From assembly GCF_020216025.1 (NCBI RefSeq), contig NZ_JAIWNC010000003.1, forward strand, positions 124,001 to 188,000: DNA of 64,000 nucleotides, given 5' to 3'. The notes under the pieces are model-generated. The model searched no databases. It was not told the DNA's origin and worked only from the letters and a program-made list of their open reading frames with translations. The translations under genes were made by a program, and so were the position numbers. This DNA comes from Jidongwangia harbinensis. GTDB lineage: Bacteria > Actinomycetota > Actinomycetes > Mycobacteriales > Micromonosporaceae. Below, one piece after another: positions 49,383-58,238 of this stretch; positions within the stretch are counted from its first letter, which is position 1, and each line of letters starts with the position of its first letter.

Positions 49383-49591
49383 CCAGACATTGTTGCGCAG
49401 TGACGTCGCGCGTGGGTGCGGCCTGTGGACAGCCCACGATCCGGGCACGGACAACGCACAGGGGGTGTGTCGATGGGCGCAGGGCGGTACGGTCGTCCGT
49501 GCGCCGCGCCTGCCCGGGTGCCGCGCCCGCCACCCGCCGTGCGTGCTGTACCGGCCGGGTCGCGCCGCCTCTCGACGGGAGTCTAGATCCG

Positions 49592-52123
49592 ATGGAGCCG
49601 ACGTCCAGCGCCGACAACACCCGCCAGTCGCGCGGTCTCGCCCGGTTCTGGCCGGTGCACGGGATGCCCGCGCCGGCGCCGCGGCAGTCCGATGAGGACG
49701 GCGGTCCGGTGGCGGGACAGGCGGCCCGTGCGGGCGAGCCGGCCGCGGAACCGGCGGAGCCCGTGGACGAGGCTCCGGAGGAACCCGCCGGTGCCGAGCA
49801 GCCCGAGCCCGCCCATCCGGCTCTGACCAGCGACACCCAGATGGTGGCGCTGGGGTCGCGGCGGCCGTTCGACGGCGCGCCCAACGGTGCCCGGATGTGG
49901 AACGGCAACCAGGGTGGCTTTCCGCCGGTGGAGTCCGAGCGCATGCGCAACGGCGACAGCACACCCCGGCACGGCGGTGCGCCGGTGCCGAACGGCGTGC
50001 CGCTGGGGGTCGACGTCCCGCCGCCCGCGCCGCGGTCGCCGTTCCCGCCGCCGGTGCCGCCGGCCGCGCCGCCCCCGGGCGGTGTGCCGCAGGCGGGTCA
50101 GTCCCCGTTCGCCCCGCCGGGCGTGGCGGGGCGGCCGCCGTCCACACCGCCCATTCCGTCCGCCGGTTCGGGCGCCGTCGGCAACCCGGCGCAGGCCGGC
50201 GGATTCGGTGGAGCCGGCGGCCCGGCATCCGCCACGTCCGGTGCGCCGGGCGGCCCCGCATCCGGCCGCGGCGGTCCGGCATCCGGCCCCAGCGGCCCGG
50301 GATCCGGCCCCAGCGGCCCGGCATCCGGCCCCAGCGGCCCGGCGCCCATTCCCGGCGGTCCAGCATCCCGCCCCAGCGGTCCAGCATCCGGCCCGGGCGG
50401 TCCAGCATCCGGCCCCGGCGGTCCAGCATCCGCTACGTCCGGGGCCCCCGTCGGCCGAGCACCCGGAGAACCAGTCGGTCGCACACCCGGAGAACCAGCC
50501 GGCCCAGCACCCGGAGAACCAGTCGGCCGAGCACCCGGAGAGCCGGCCGGTCGCGCGCCCGGAGAGCCATTCCGTCTAGCACCCGCGGAACCGGTCGGCC
50601 GAGCACCCGGAGAGCCGGCCGGTCGAACGCCCGCCGGGCCGGACGCGGCCGGCGGTCCGGGGCCGTCCACGTCCGGCGGGCCGGAGCAGGCCGGTAACCC
50701 GTCGCCGTTCGCACCACCCCCGCCTGCACCCGTGCGGCCGATGGCCGGCCCGGCACCGCTGGCGCCGCCCCAGCGATCGGAGACACGCGGCGGCCCGTCG
50801 CCGCTGGCATCGCCCAGGCGGCCGGAGCCGATGAACGGATCGTCGCGGTTCGCACCACCGGTGCAGGGGCGACCACAGCCGGCAAGTGGCCAGTCGCCCT
50901 TCGCACCGCCGGCACGGCCTGAGCCGGCGAGCAGCCCGTCGCCCTTCGCACCGCAAGGACGGCCAGAGCCGGCAAGCGGCCCCTCCCCCTTCGCACCACC
51001 AGCGCAGGAACGGACCGGCAGCCCACACACGCCACCAGCGCAGGAACGGACCGGCAGCCCACACACGCCACCAGCGCAGGAACGGACCGGCAGCCCACAC
51101 ACGCCACCAGCGCAGGAACGGACCAGCGGCCCACACACGCCACCAGCGCAGGAACGGACCAGCGGCCCACACACGCCACCAGCGCAGGAACGGACCAGCG
51201 GCCCGTACGCACCGCCCGCGCCACCGGCCGAGGCGCCACCGGCACGCGACCCGCGGGGTTCCATTCCGCTCGGTGGGGCGTCGGAAGCGATCCCGATGCC
51301 CGTGCCGGGACGGCAACGGCCGACGGACAACCCGCCGGCCGGGCGGGCGGCCGGACCGGTCCCGAGCAACGCTCCGGCCGATCCGGCCGGCCACGCAGAC
51401 GCACCAACCCCCGACAACGCCACCGGCCCGCACGGCGTGCCTAGCTCCACCACCAACTCCCCTGACGCCGCGGTACGCAACACCGCGGCGTCGGGACGCC
51501 CCGCCGCCGGCTGGGCCACCGTGCCGACATCAGGAGTGCCGACCATCTCCACCAGCAACCAGACAGCGCCCGCCACCGCACCGGCCGAACGCGAGGCCGC
51601 GACCGGGCAGCCACCCACACCCCGCCGCTCCACCAGCCTCGAGGACGTGGACCGCCCAGCCGCCGGCCACCCAGCCGCCGACCGCCCGGCCGCGAACCAC
51701 CCCGAGAGCACCCGGCCGGAGAGCACCCGGCCACAGAGCAACCGCCCCGAAAGCAACCGGCCGGAGCCCGACCAGATGCCCCGTGCGGGGCGGCGGGCCG
51801 CGCCCGAGCCGTCCCCCGCCGGCCCTCCGCTCCGCCCCGGTGACATCAACCAGATCCAGATCGCGTTCTGGGACGACGAGGCGGTCGCGCACTACCGGTC
51901 GGCGTGGCACGAGGTGAAGGGCGAGTTCGTGGACGACCCGGTCACCGCGCTGACCCGGGCGCACGATCTGCTCACCGAGGCGGTCAACGAGCTGACCGAG
52001 GCGCTGCTCGCCGAGCGCGACGAACTGGACCCGCTGCGGGCCACCGCCAACCCCGACACGGAGAGCATGCGGATGGCGATGCGCGGCTACCGGGAGTTCC
52101 TGGACCGCATCCTGGCGCTGTAG
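49592..52123 (+). CDS. Large proline-rich repeat protein with a conserved C-terminal helical domain
   Basis: An 843-residue protein of unknown function. The N-terminal ~120 residues are acidic and Pro-rich. The middle (~130-700) is almost entirely Pro/Gly/Ala/Ser with three repeat types in succession: [13 protein letters not shown] (bases about 50260-50440), the 8-residue GEPVGRAP (50461-50628) and the 12-residue [12 protein letters not shown] (51001-51216). The C-terminal ~95 residues ([29 protein letters not shown] to the end) are non-repetitive and helical and look like the functional domain. No signal peptide or membrane segment is visible, so it is probably cytoplasmic. ATG 49592 is preceded by GGGAG. 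It is divergent from hisI. Confidence 0.8.
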   Translation: MEPTSSADNTRQSRGLARFWPVHGMPAPAPRQSDEDGGPVAGQAARAGEPAAEPAEPVDEAPEEPAGAEQPEPAHPALTSDTQMVALGSRRPFDGAPNGARMWNGNQGGFPPVESERMRNGDSTPRHGGAPVPNGVPLGVDVPPPAPRSPFPPPVPPAAPPPGGVPQAGQSPFAPPGVAGRPPSTPPIPSAGSGAVGNPAQAGGFGGAGGPASATSGAPGGPASGRGGPASGPSGPGSGPSGPASGPSGPAPIPGGPASRPSGPASGPGGPASGPGGPASATSGAPVGRAPGEPVGRTPGEPAGPAPGEPVGRAPGEPAGRAPGEPFRLAPAEPVGRAPGEPAGRTPAGPDAAGGPGPSTSGGPEQAGNPSPFAPPPPAPVRPMAGPAPLAPPQRSETRGGPSPLASPRRPEPMNGSSRFAPPVQGRPQPASGQSPFAPPARPEPASSPSPFAPQGRPEPASGPSPFAPPAQERTGSPHTPPAQERTGSPHTPPAQERTGSPHTPPAQERTSGPHTPPAQERTSGPHTPPAQERTSGPYAPPAPPAEAPPARDPRGSIPLGGASEAIPMPVPGRQRPTDNPPAGRAAGPVPSNAPADPAGHADAPTPDNATGPHGVPSSTTNSPDAAVRNTAASGRPAAGWATVPTSGVPTISTSNQTAPATAPAEREAATGQPPTPRRSTSLEDVDRPAAGHPAADRPAANHPESTRPESTRPQSNRPESNRPEPDQMPRAGRRAAPEPSPAGPPLRPGDINQIQIAFWDDEAVAHYRSAWHEVKGEFVDDPVTALTRAHDLLTEAVNELTEALLAERDELDPLRATANPDTESMRMAMRGYREFLDRILAL
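50461..50628 (+). repeat. 24-bp in-frame tandem repeat, seven copies
   Basis: Units such as ACCCGGAGAACCAGTCGGTC recur every 24 bp and encode GEP(V/A)G(R/P)(A/T)P. Copies differ by a few bases, indicating older expansion than the 36-bp array downstream. Confidence 0.88.
51001..51216 (+). repeat. 36-bp in-frame tandem repeat, six copies
   Basis: AGCGCAGGAACGGACC begins at 51001, 51037, 51073, 51109, 51145 and 51181. Copies 1-3 encode [12 protein letters not shown] and copies 4-5 [12 protein letters not shown]. Near-identity between copies indicates recent duplication. Confidence 0.92.
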
Positions 52124-52160
52124 GGAGGGACTCGATGGACCTGCCGGCAGAATTCATCTA

Positions 52161-52176
52161 GCGTTGAGTTCAACGC
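52161..52176. promoter_or_regulatory. Palindromic operator upstream of the ABC-2 / TetR operon
   Basis: GCGTTGAGTTCAACGC is an exact 7-bp inverted repeat with a 2-bp centre, 24 bp before the ATPase start. It is well placed for repression by the TetR protein encoded at the end of the same operon. Confidence 0.65.
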
Positions 52177-52200
52177 ATGATGAGTTCTCCGGAGGGTGCC

Positions 52201-52923
52201 ATGGAAAGCGCCGTCGAGGTTCGTGATCTGGTCGTCGAGCGCGGTCGCCGCCGCGTGTTGCACGGCATCAGTTGTGCGGTTCCGGCCGGCACGGTGACCG
52301 GCCTGCTGGGTCCCAGCGGCAGCGGCAAGACCACGCTGATCCGGGCGGTGGTGGGTGCCCAGGTCGTCGCGTCCGGCTCGGTCACGGTGCTCGGGCAGCC
52401 GGCCGGGTCGGCCGCGCTGCGCCGCACGGTCGGGTACGTCACGCAGGCGCCCAGCGTGTACGCCGACCTCTCGGTGCGGGAGAACGCACGGTACTTCGCC
52501 ACGCTGTACGGCCTGGGCGCGGCGGAGGCGGATCGTGCGGTCGCGGACGTGGGGCTCGCCGACGCCGCCGGTCAGCTGGTCGGCAACCTGTCCGGCGGGC
52601 AGCGCAGCCGCGCCTCGCTGGCCTGCGCCATGATCGGCAGTCCGGGGGTGCTGCTGCTGGACGAGCCGACGGTCGGGCAGGACCCGGTGCTGCGGGCCGA
52701 CCTGTGGGCGAAGTTCCACGCGCTGGCCGGCGCGGGCACCACGCTGCTGGTGTCCAGCCACGTGATGGACGAGGCGGCGCGCTGCGACCGGCTGCTGCTG
52801 ATCCGGGACGGGCGGCTGATCGGCGACGGCACGCCGGCCGCGATCCGTGCGTCGGCGGGCACCGAGGATTTGGAGGACGCGTTCCTCCGGCTGATCCGGC
52901 GGCACGAGGAGGTGGCGGCGTGA
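52201..52923 (+). CDS. ABC-2 type transporter ATP-binding protein
   Basis: A 240-residue export ATPase. Walker A is GPSGSGKTT, the Q-loop is YVTQAPSVYADLSV, the signature is LSGGQRSRASLA, Walker B is VLLLDEPTVGQDP and the switch is SSHVMDEA. This is the family of drug- or antibiotic-export ATPases. ATG 52201 follows GGAGGG, preferred over ATG 52177, which lies at the operator. It ends in the start of the permease (GTGA overlap), forming a three-gene operon with the TetR regulator. Confidence 0.94.
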   Translation: MESAVEVRDLVVERGRRRVLHGISCAVPAGTVTGLLGPSGSGKTTLIRAVVGAQVVASGSVTVLGQPAGSAALRRTVGYVTQAPSVYADLSVRENARYFATLYGLGAAEADRAVADVGLADAAGQLVGNLSGGQRSRASLACAMIGSPGVLLLDEPTVGQDPVLRADLWAKFHALAGAGTTLLVSSHVMDEAARCDRLLLIRDGRLIGDGTPAAIRASAGTEDLEDAFLRLIRRHEEVAA

Positions 52924-53657
52924 GCGTCTCGATCACCCTGGCCACCACGGGCCGGATCCTGCGCCAGTTGCGGCACGACCGGCGTACCGTCGCCCTGCTC
53001 CTGATCGTGCCTTCGCTGTTGCTCTCGCTCCTGTATTTCATGTACGACAACGCGGGACCGACGTTCGACCGGATCGCGCTGGTCATGCTGGGCGTGTTCC
53101 CGTTCGTGATCATGTTTCTGGTGACCAGCATCGCGATGTTGCGGGAACGCACCACCGGCACGCTGGAACGGCTGCTCACCACGCCGCTGGGAAAGCTGGA
53201 CCTGCTGTTCGGGTACGGTTTCGCGTTCGGGCTGGCCGCCGCCGTGCAGGGTGGCATCACGGTGGCCGCGGCGTACTGGCTGCTGGGGCTGGACACCGCG
53301 GGCGGCATCGGACTGGTCGTGGTCATCGCGGTGGTCAACGCGGTGCTCGGGGTGGCGCTCGGCCTGTTCTGCAGTGCCTTCGCGCGCACCGAGTTCCAGG
53401 CCGTACAGTTCCTGCCGGTGGTGGTGATCCCCCAACTGTTGCTGTGCGGGCTGTTCGTGCCGCGCGGGCAGATGTCCGGCTGGCTGCAGGCGGTCAGCGA
53501 CGCGATGCCGCTGTCCTACGCGGTGGAGGCGCTGGCCGAGGTCGGCGCGCACCCCGACGCCACCGCCACGATGTGGCGCGACCTCGCGGTCGTGGCCGGC
53601 GCGGCGATCATCGCGCTGGTCCTGGCCGCGGCGACGTTGCGGCGGCGCACACCCTGA
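52920..53657 (+). CDS. ABC-2 type transporter permease
   Basis: A 245-residue membrane protein with about six helices, beginning with the cytoplasmic stretch TTGRILRQLRHDRRTVALLLIVPSLLLSLLYFM. The ABC-2 core is visible in RERTTGTLERLLTTPLGKLDLLFGYG and the loop PRGQMSGWLQAVSDAMPLSYAVEAL. It should form a dimer with the ATPase encoded just upstream. Substrate unknown, with efflux of a toxic small molecule typical of this arrangement. Confidence 0.93.
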   Translation: MSVSITLATTGRILRQLRHDRRTVALLLIVPSLLLSLLYFMYDNAGPTFDRIALVMLGVFPFVIMFLVTSIAMLRERTTGTLERLLTTPLGKLDLLFGYGFAFGLAAAVQGGITVAAAYWLLGLDTAGGIGLVVVIAVVNAVLGVALGLFCSAFARTEFQAVQFLPVVVIPQLLLCGLFVPRGQMSGWLQAVSDAMPLSYAVEALAEVGAHPDATATMWRDLAVVAGAAIIALVLAAATLRRRTP

Positions 53658-53668
53658 GGGGAGAGACG

Positions 53669-54262
53669 GTGGTACGACGGAGCGGGCGGCGGCCGGGCAA
53701 TCAGGACACCCGGCAGTCCATCCTGGACGCGGCCCGCACCATGTTCGCCGAGCGGGGCTTCGACCGGGCCTCGATCCGCGCCATCGCCACCGCGGCGCAG
53801 GTCGATCCCGCGCTGGTGCACCACTACTTCGGCACCAAGGACAAGCTCTTCCTGGCCAGCATGAACGCGCCGATCGACCCGGCCGAACTACTGCCGAAGG
53901 CGCTGTCCGGGCCGCGCGAGGAAGCCGGCGAACGCCTGGTCCGGATGATCCTGGGCGTGTGGGACTCGCCGGCCGGGTCGGCCGCCGTGGCGATGCTGCG
54001 CTCGGCGATGAGCAACGATTGGACGGCCCGCCTGCTGCGCGAGTTCGTGGTCACCCAGATCCTCCGGCGGGCCATCGCCGAGCTGGGGCTGAAGGACGAG
54101 GACGCGCAGCTGCGGACCGGACTGGTCGCCACGCAGATCGCCGGGCTGGCGGTGGTGCGCTACGTGCTCAGGGTCGAGCCGGTGGCGAGCACCGACCCGG
54201 AGACCCTGGTACGCGCGATCGGCCCGACCGTGCAGCGTTACCTCACCGGGCCACTGTCCTAG
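53669..54262 (+). CDS. TetR-family transcriptional repressor
   Basis: A 197-residue regulator with the N-terminal helix-turn-helix domain: RQSILDAARTMFAERGFDRASIRAIATAAQVDPALVHHYFGTKDKLF (about 16-62). The rest is a ligand-binding helical domain in which AVVRYVLRVEPVASTDPETLVRAIGPTVQRYL is typical of regulators paired with ABC-2 exporters. GTG 53669 is preceded by AGGGGAGA, 11 bp after the permease stop. It probably represses its own operon through the palindrome at 52161. Confidence 0.93.
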   Translation: MVRRSGRRPGNQDTRQSILDAARTMFAERGFDRASIRAIATAAQVDPALVHHYFGTKDKLFLASMNAPIDPAELLPKALSGPREEAGERLVRMILGVWDSPAGSAAVAMLRSAMSNDWTARLLREFVVTQILRRAIAELGLKDEDAQLRTGLVATQIAGLAVVRYVLRVEPVASTDPETLVRAIGPTVQRYLTGPLS

Positions 54263-54289
54263 CGCGACCCCGCCGCCGTCCCGGACTGC

Positions 54290-55015
54290 TCAGTCGCCGC
54301 AGCGCCGGCACAGTACCGGATGCAGCAGGTGGGCGAGGTCGTGCCGGTCCTGCACGGCACGGGGGAACGCCAGCCGGGCAAGCCGGTCGCCGACCCGCAC
54401 CAGCATGCCGTACCGGTCCAGGCGTACCACCTGGGGTTGATCGTCCGGGCCGGCCACCGGGCCGAGCTGGCGGCGGACGTAGCTGCTCATCTCCGGCACG
54501 TGGTGGTCGGCGAGGTCCGCGATGAGGTCGAACTCGATCGCGCGCAGCGGGTCGGGGCCCGCCTCGGCGAAGTCCTCCGGGTCGATGTCGATCAGGACGC
54601 CGCTGCGCTCGTAACGCACCTCGGCCACGTCCATCCGGTGCAGTACCTGGGTGTCGCCCACGTCCAGCAGATCGGTGGCCGGGTCCGTCTCGGCGTAGTC
54701 CAGGGCCGCCTGACGGGCCTCGTCCCCGGCCAGTGCGCGGGCCCAGCCGGACACCCAGACCCGGCCCAGTGAGGGCGCGCCGGCGACCGGCGGGACGTCG
54801 GAGATGTCGAGCACCAGCGCGGTGTCGTCGGTGCCCGCCGCGGGCCGCAGCGCACCGGCGAGCGCGCCGTCGCGCGGGGAGAGCAGCAGGACCCCGCCGT
54901 GCTGGTCGGTGACGTGCCGCACCGGCAGCGGGCCCGGCCGGCAGGCGATGTGCGCACCCGCGGGCAGATGACCGGCGGCCAGAGTGCGGGCGACTTCGGC
55001 GGGGGTGGGCTGCAT
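54290..55015 (-). CDS. DUF2470 / HugZ-like haem-associated protein
   Basis: A 241-residue cytoplasmic protein. The N-terminal ~135 residues resemble the split-barrel flavin/haem-binding fold (GGVLLLSPRDGALAGALRP, PSLGRVWVSGWARALAGDEARQAALDYAE). The C-terminal part has the DUF2470 segment (AIEFDLIADLADHHVPEMSSYVRRQL, RLDRYGMLVRVGD). Proteins with this combination take part in haem binding or breakdown for iron. The last residues contain a CRRC pair. Two abutting DtxR/IdeR-like boxes lie 19-56 bp upstream of the start, supporting an iron-linked role. Confidence 0.82.
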   Translation of the reverse strand: MQPTPAEVARTLAAGHLPAGAHIACRPGPLPVRHVTDQHGGVLLLSPRDGALAGALRPAAGTDDTALVLDISDVPPVAGAPSLGRVWVSGWARALAGDEARQAALDYAETDPATDLLDVGDTQVLHRMDVAEVRYERSGVLIDIDPEDFAEAGPDPLRAIEFDLIADLADHHVPEMSSYVRRQLGPVAGPDDQPQVVRLDRYGMLVRVGDRLARLAFPRAVQDRHDLAHLLHPVLCRRCGD

Positions 55016-55033
55016 GATCGGGACCTCCGGGCA

Positions 55034-55071
55034 CCAGTTAGGCTTACCTTAGTAAGGTGAGGCTAACCGTA
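55034..55071. promoter_or_regulatory. Two abutting DtxR/IdeR-type iron boxes between divergent genes
   Basis: Compared with the iron-box consensus TTAGGTTAGGCTCACCTAA, the minus-strand 19-mer at 55053-55071 (TACGGTTAGCCTCACCTTA) matches at 15 of 19 positions. The adjoining 55034-55052 matches the reverse consensus at about 13. The centre also forms a near-perfect palindrome, CTTACCTTA-G-TAAGGTGAG. Located between the DUF2470 gene and the S4 paralogue, it could control both. Confidence 0.7.
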
Positions 55072-55109
55072 ACACCCGCCTCAAGCGCAACGATCTGGAG
55101 ACAGCACCC

Positions 55110-55718
55110 GTGAACAACTCCCGCCCCAAGGCCCGGCTCTCGCGGGCTCTCGGCGTCCCGCTCACCCGCAAGTGCGTCAAGTACTTCGAGCGGCGGCCGT
55201 TCCCGCCCGGCGTGCACGGCCGGGGCCGGCGCAAGGCTTCCGACTACCAGGTCCGGCTGCTGGAGAAGCAGCGCCTGCGGCACCAGTACAACATCAGCGA
55301 GAAGCAGATGCGCCGCGCGTACGACGACGCGCACCGCGGCGAGGGCAAGACCGGCGAGACCATGGTCACGCTGCTCGAACGGCGCCTCGACGCGGTCGTG
55401 TTCCGGGCCGGCCTGGCGCGGACCGTGTACCAGGCCCGGCAGCTCGTCGCCCACGGCCACTTCACCGTGGACGGCAAAAAGGTGGACCGCCCGTCGTACC
55501 GGCTGCGCCCCGGACAGGTCGTGGAGGTGCGCGAGACCAGCCGGCAGAAGCCGCCGTTCCAGATCGCCGCGGCCGGCGCGCACGCCGACGGGCCCACCGC
55601 GCCGTACCTGTCGACGGTGCTCGAGGAGCTGCGCACGACCGTGATCCGCGAGCCGTTGCGCTCGGAGATCCCGGTGCTGTGCGACGAGCAGCTGGTCGTG
55701 GAGTTCTACGCCCGCTGA
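55110..55718 (+). CDS. rpsD: 30S ribosomal protein S4, cysteine-poor form
   Basis: S4 nucleates 30S assembly by binding 16S rRNA. The 202-residue protein has the S4 N-terminal region (RPKARLSRALGVPLTRKCVKYFERRPFPPGVHGRGRR) and the S4 RNA-binding domain (TLLERRLDAVVFRAGLARTVYQARQLVAHGHFTVDGKKVDRPSYRLRPG), ending DEQLVVEFYAR. It keeps only one cysteine in the region where zinc-binding S4 has four, so it is the C-minus type, like the stand-alone S4 of Streptomyces. It is not near other ribosomal genes, and whether a zinc-type S4 exists elsewhere is unknown here. GTG 55110 lies downstream of the iron boxes. Confidence 0.95.
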   Translation: MNNSRPKARLSRALGVPLTRKCVKYFERRPFPPGVHGRGRRKASDYQVRLLEKQRLRHQYNISEKQMRRAYDDAHRGEGKTGETMVTLLERRLDAVVFRAGLARTVYQARQLVAHGHFTVDGKKVDRPSYRLRPGQVVEVRETSRQKPPFQIAAAGAHADGPTAPYLSTVLEELRTTVIREPLRSEIPVLCDEQLVVEFYAR

Positions 55719-55777
55719 GCCTCGCACTGCGGGCGACCATCGTGGGGTGAGGCGACGAGCCGCCGTTTCACTCCACG

Positions 55778-55783
55778 TAGGCT
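55778..55783 (+). promoter_or_regulatory. -10 element of the HAD gene
   Basis: TAGGCT, 7 nt, ATG 55791: a leaderless-type arrangement in the 72-bp gap after rpsD. Confidence 0.5.
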
Positions 55784-55790
55784 CGCCGCC

Positions 55791-56450
55791 ATGATTCGCG
55801 CGGTGGTGTTCGACGTCGGTGAGTGTCTTGTCAATGAGGCACGGGAGTACGGCACCTGGGCGGATTGGCTCGGAGTGCCCCGGCACACCTTCTCCGCAGT
55901 ATTCGGAGCGGTGATCGCACGAGGTCAGGACTACCGCCAGACGTTCCAGGTGTTTCGGCCCGGCTTCGACCTGACGGAGGAGCGGGAGAAACGAACGACA
56001 GCCGGCCGGCCGGAGTGGTTCGGCGAGGAGGACCTGTATCCGGACGTACGGCCCGCGTTGACGGCCCTGCATGAAGCCGGCCTGTGGGTGGGAATCGCGG
56101 GCAACCAGACGGTGCGCGCCGGCACCCTTCTGCGCGCCCTCGACCTGCCGAGCGACATGATCGCAACGTCGGACGACTGGGGTGTCGCCAAGCCGGATCC
56201 CGGTTTCTTCGACGCGGTGGCGAAGGAAACGCCGTACCGGCCGGACGAGACGTTGTACGTGGGAGACCGGCTGGACAACGACATCCGGCCGGCCGCCACG
56301 GCGGGTTTCCGGACGGCGTTGATCCTTCGGGGTCCGTGGGCGACTATTCAGCAGGACGATCCGGAGGCAGACCGGTTGGCGACGATGCGGATCGAATCGC
56401 TGGCCGAATTAACGGACCGGATCGCAGCGTTCAATGCCGGAGTGCGCTGA
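55791..56450 (+). CDS. HAD-superfamily hydrolase
   Basis: A 219-residue phosphatase-like protein. Motif I VVFDVGECLV carries the nucleophilic Asp8. The usual second Asp of DxD is replaced by Gly/Glu spacing as in many 'FDVGxxL' members. Motif II is GIAGNQT, the motif III lysine is in GVAKPDPGFFDAV and motif IV is YVGDRLDNDIRPAATAGFRTAL. The cap region (about 15-90) is of the C1 helical type. The substrate is unknown. Its last 20 bp overlap the end of the convergent XRE gene. Confidence 0.9.
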   Translation: MIRAVVFDVGECLVNEAREYGTWADWLGVPRHTFSAVFGAVIARGQDYRQTFQVFRPGFDLTEEREKRTTAGRPEWFGEEDLYPDVRPALTALHEAGLWVGIAGNQTVRAGTLLRALDLPSDMIATSDDWGVAKPDPGFFDAVAKETPYRPDETLYVGDRLDNDIRPAATAGFRTALILRGPWATIQQDDPEADRLATMRIESLAELTDRIAAFNAGVR

Positions 56451-57702
56451 GGGTGGTCTGCCACCCGTAGAGCCGGTCGTCGAGCCGGCGGACGCAGTCG
56501 GCTTCAGCCCAGGGCTGCAAGCGGTGGCGAACCTCGCGGATGCGCTCCATGCCGGTGGCGTACCAGGTGATCGCCAGCTGGTCGAGTGCTTCGTGAGCGT
56601 GCATGCAGGCTTCGGCCGGCTGCTTGCGGGCAACCTCGACCGCGGCTAGATCGGCGAGGATGACCGTACGCTGTTTGCCCTCGACCGCGGTCAACTCCGC
56701 CAACGCTGCGGTGAGCGTGTCCCGGGCCTGCGCATGACGGCCGGCCTTGATCTGAGTGTTGCCCTTGAACGCTGCCAGCCGGACCGGGGAGAACCACGTG
56801 AACCACTCGGGCGACCGGTGTTCGCCTCCGGTGTCGAGAACGTGCTCAGCGCGCGCGATGGTCCGCAGAGCGTCCGTGGGACGCCCGCAGCGGGTATCGC
56901 ATTCGGCCTCGACGGCGTCGATCCAGGCGAGGAACTCGGCGGAGGCCGGACCGCGACGAGCGTAGGTGCGGGCAGCTCGGAGACGTTCGGCTACGTCGTT
57001 GCGGCGCTGTGCCCATCCGGGGATGAATGCGGCATGAGCGAGGATCGCCGCGCCGAGCAGCGGATCGTCGGCCTCGCCCGCGGCTTGCAAGGCACGGACG
57101 TAGGTGGCGTCGGCGTCGTCGGACTGCCGCAGATCAAAAAACTCGATCCGCCCGGCGAGCAGCAGCGACTCGGCTAAGGCGGTGGCGAGCAGACGCCGGG
57201 CGACACCGGTCGTCTCGGCAAGCAGGTAATGACCGAGCCTGGCGTGTTCCACCACCGTGGGGTGCAGGTGCGAGGGCTGAACGCTCCAATACAGGCGGCG
57301 GTGGGCCACCGTGATGGAGGCGTAGTCAGCGCCGATGGTAGGTGGCTGCACGGCGTTGGTGGGCCGGGGTAACGGAAGACCCGCCGGAACGGCTACGGGA
57401 ACCGGTCGTGGTGACGCCGGTTCCTGACCGGTTGCCATTGTCGGACTCTGCCAGGGTGGATGAAAACCGAGCTGCTCGATCGCCATCTGCAGGACGTGGA
57501 CGAGAAGACGTTGGTGGTCGGCCCGTGGCCACGGCGGCGCAGGTGACTCCCACCGACGAATCTGCCGGACACTGACCTCCATTGCACCGAGGCCGATGCG
57601 CGGTGCCGCCTGAGTTAACGCGTCAGCGAATGCCTGCTGAGAGCTGTAGCCAGCGTGCTGCCGCGCCGCCTTCAAGCGGGTGTTAGCGGTGGGTCGCGTC
57701 AT
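56431..57702 (-). CDS. XRE-type regulator with TPR-like helical repeats
   Basis: A 423-residue protein with an N-terminal helix-turn-helix (TRLKAARQHAGYSSQQAFADALTQAA...VSVRQIRRWES, about 8-52), a Pro-rich linker (~85-120) and a C-terminal two-thirds of paired helices resembling tetratricopeptide repeats (AILAHAAFIPGWAQRRNDVAERLRAARTYA, IKAGRHAQARDTLTAALAEL). This architecture is common in Streptomyces-type developmental and peptide-responsive regulators. ATG 57702 follows GGAGAGG. It is divergent from two coupled small genes, its probable targets. GC content at 57700-58500 is lower than in neighbouring core genes. Confidence 0.85.
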   Translation of the reverse strand: MTRPTANTRLKAARQHAGYSSQQAFADALTQAAPRIGLGAMEVSVRQIRRWESPAPPWPRADHQRLLVHVLQMAIEQLGFHPPWQSPTMATGQEPASPRPVPVAVPAGLPLPRPTNAVQPPTIGADYASITVAHRRLYWSVQPSHLHPTVVEHARLGHYLLAETTGVARRLLATALAESLLLAGRIEFFDLRQSDDADATYVRALQAAGEADDPLLGAAILAHAAFIPGWAQRRNDVAERLRAARTYARRGPASAEFLAWIDAVEAECDTRCGRPTDALRTIARAEHVLDTGGEHRSPEWFTWFSPVRLAAFKGNTQIKAGRHAQARDTLTAALAELTAVEGKQRTVILADLAAVEVARKQPAEACMHAHEALDQLAITWYATGMERIREVRHRLQPWAEADCVRRLDDRLYGWQTTLSALRH

Positions 57703-57917
57703 CGTCGGGCAACCTCTCCGATATCAGCCTCTGCAGATGCGTTGGACTCATCGAGGACATCACTTTTCGCATCTGACGAGAAGGCCTCGCGGACGTCCTT
57801 GGTAAGTCCTGTCTACGGCCTCCTGGCTTGACGTGGGTTGGGCCATTCTCCGGGGGAGCGAAACGCCGATCCAACGCCTCGGAATTGCGAGGTGTCTGCC
57901 TTCAGGAGGCGAGCACC

Positions 57918-58238
57918 GTGCCCGGCCCACCGTTCGACACCGCAGACCCGCCGTCCATGCCTCCGGCTGGGTGCGTAGATCACCTGATGTGGACCATGGC
58001 GTATCAGCTACACAGAGATCACCGCTCGGACCGCGACGGCTTCTGCATCACCTGCGTACCCGGGAACTTCAGCCCTTGTATCGGTCGACATCTAGCTTTA
58101 CGCGGCTTTCTCACCGCGTGCCGCCTGCCAGATCCGTTGGTACGAGCTGATGGGCCAGGGCCCACATGTGCAGCGGATTTCGGCGGATTCCGCTGGACCG
58201 TGCCAGACCAGGACATCGAGAAGGGATCCATCCGATGA
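57918..58238 (+). CDS. Small Cys/His-containing protein
   Basis: A 106-residue protein of unknown function. The region MAYQLHRDHRSDRDGFCITCVPGNFSPCIGRHLALRGF contains His and Cys residues spaced like a small zinc-binding motif (H..H..C-x2-C..C), seen in many short actinomycete proteins next to XRE regulators. GTG 57918 is chosen because AGGAGG lies 8 nt upstream. ATG 57957 is an alternative. Its TGA overlaps the ATG of the next gene (ATGA at 58235). Confidence 0.6.
   Translation: MPGPPFDTADPPSMPPAGCVDHLMWTMAYQLHRDHRSDRDGFCITCVPGNFSPCIGRHLALRGFLTACRLPDPLVRADGPGPTCAADFGGFRWTVPDQDIEKGSIR

Noticed and set aside
49008..50429. Long N-terminal extension of hisI
   Set aside because: The frame upstream of 49382 runs antisense through the proline-rich gene, and HisI is normally 110-130 residues.
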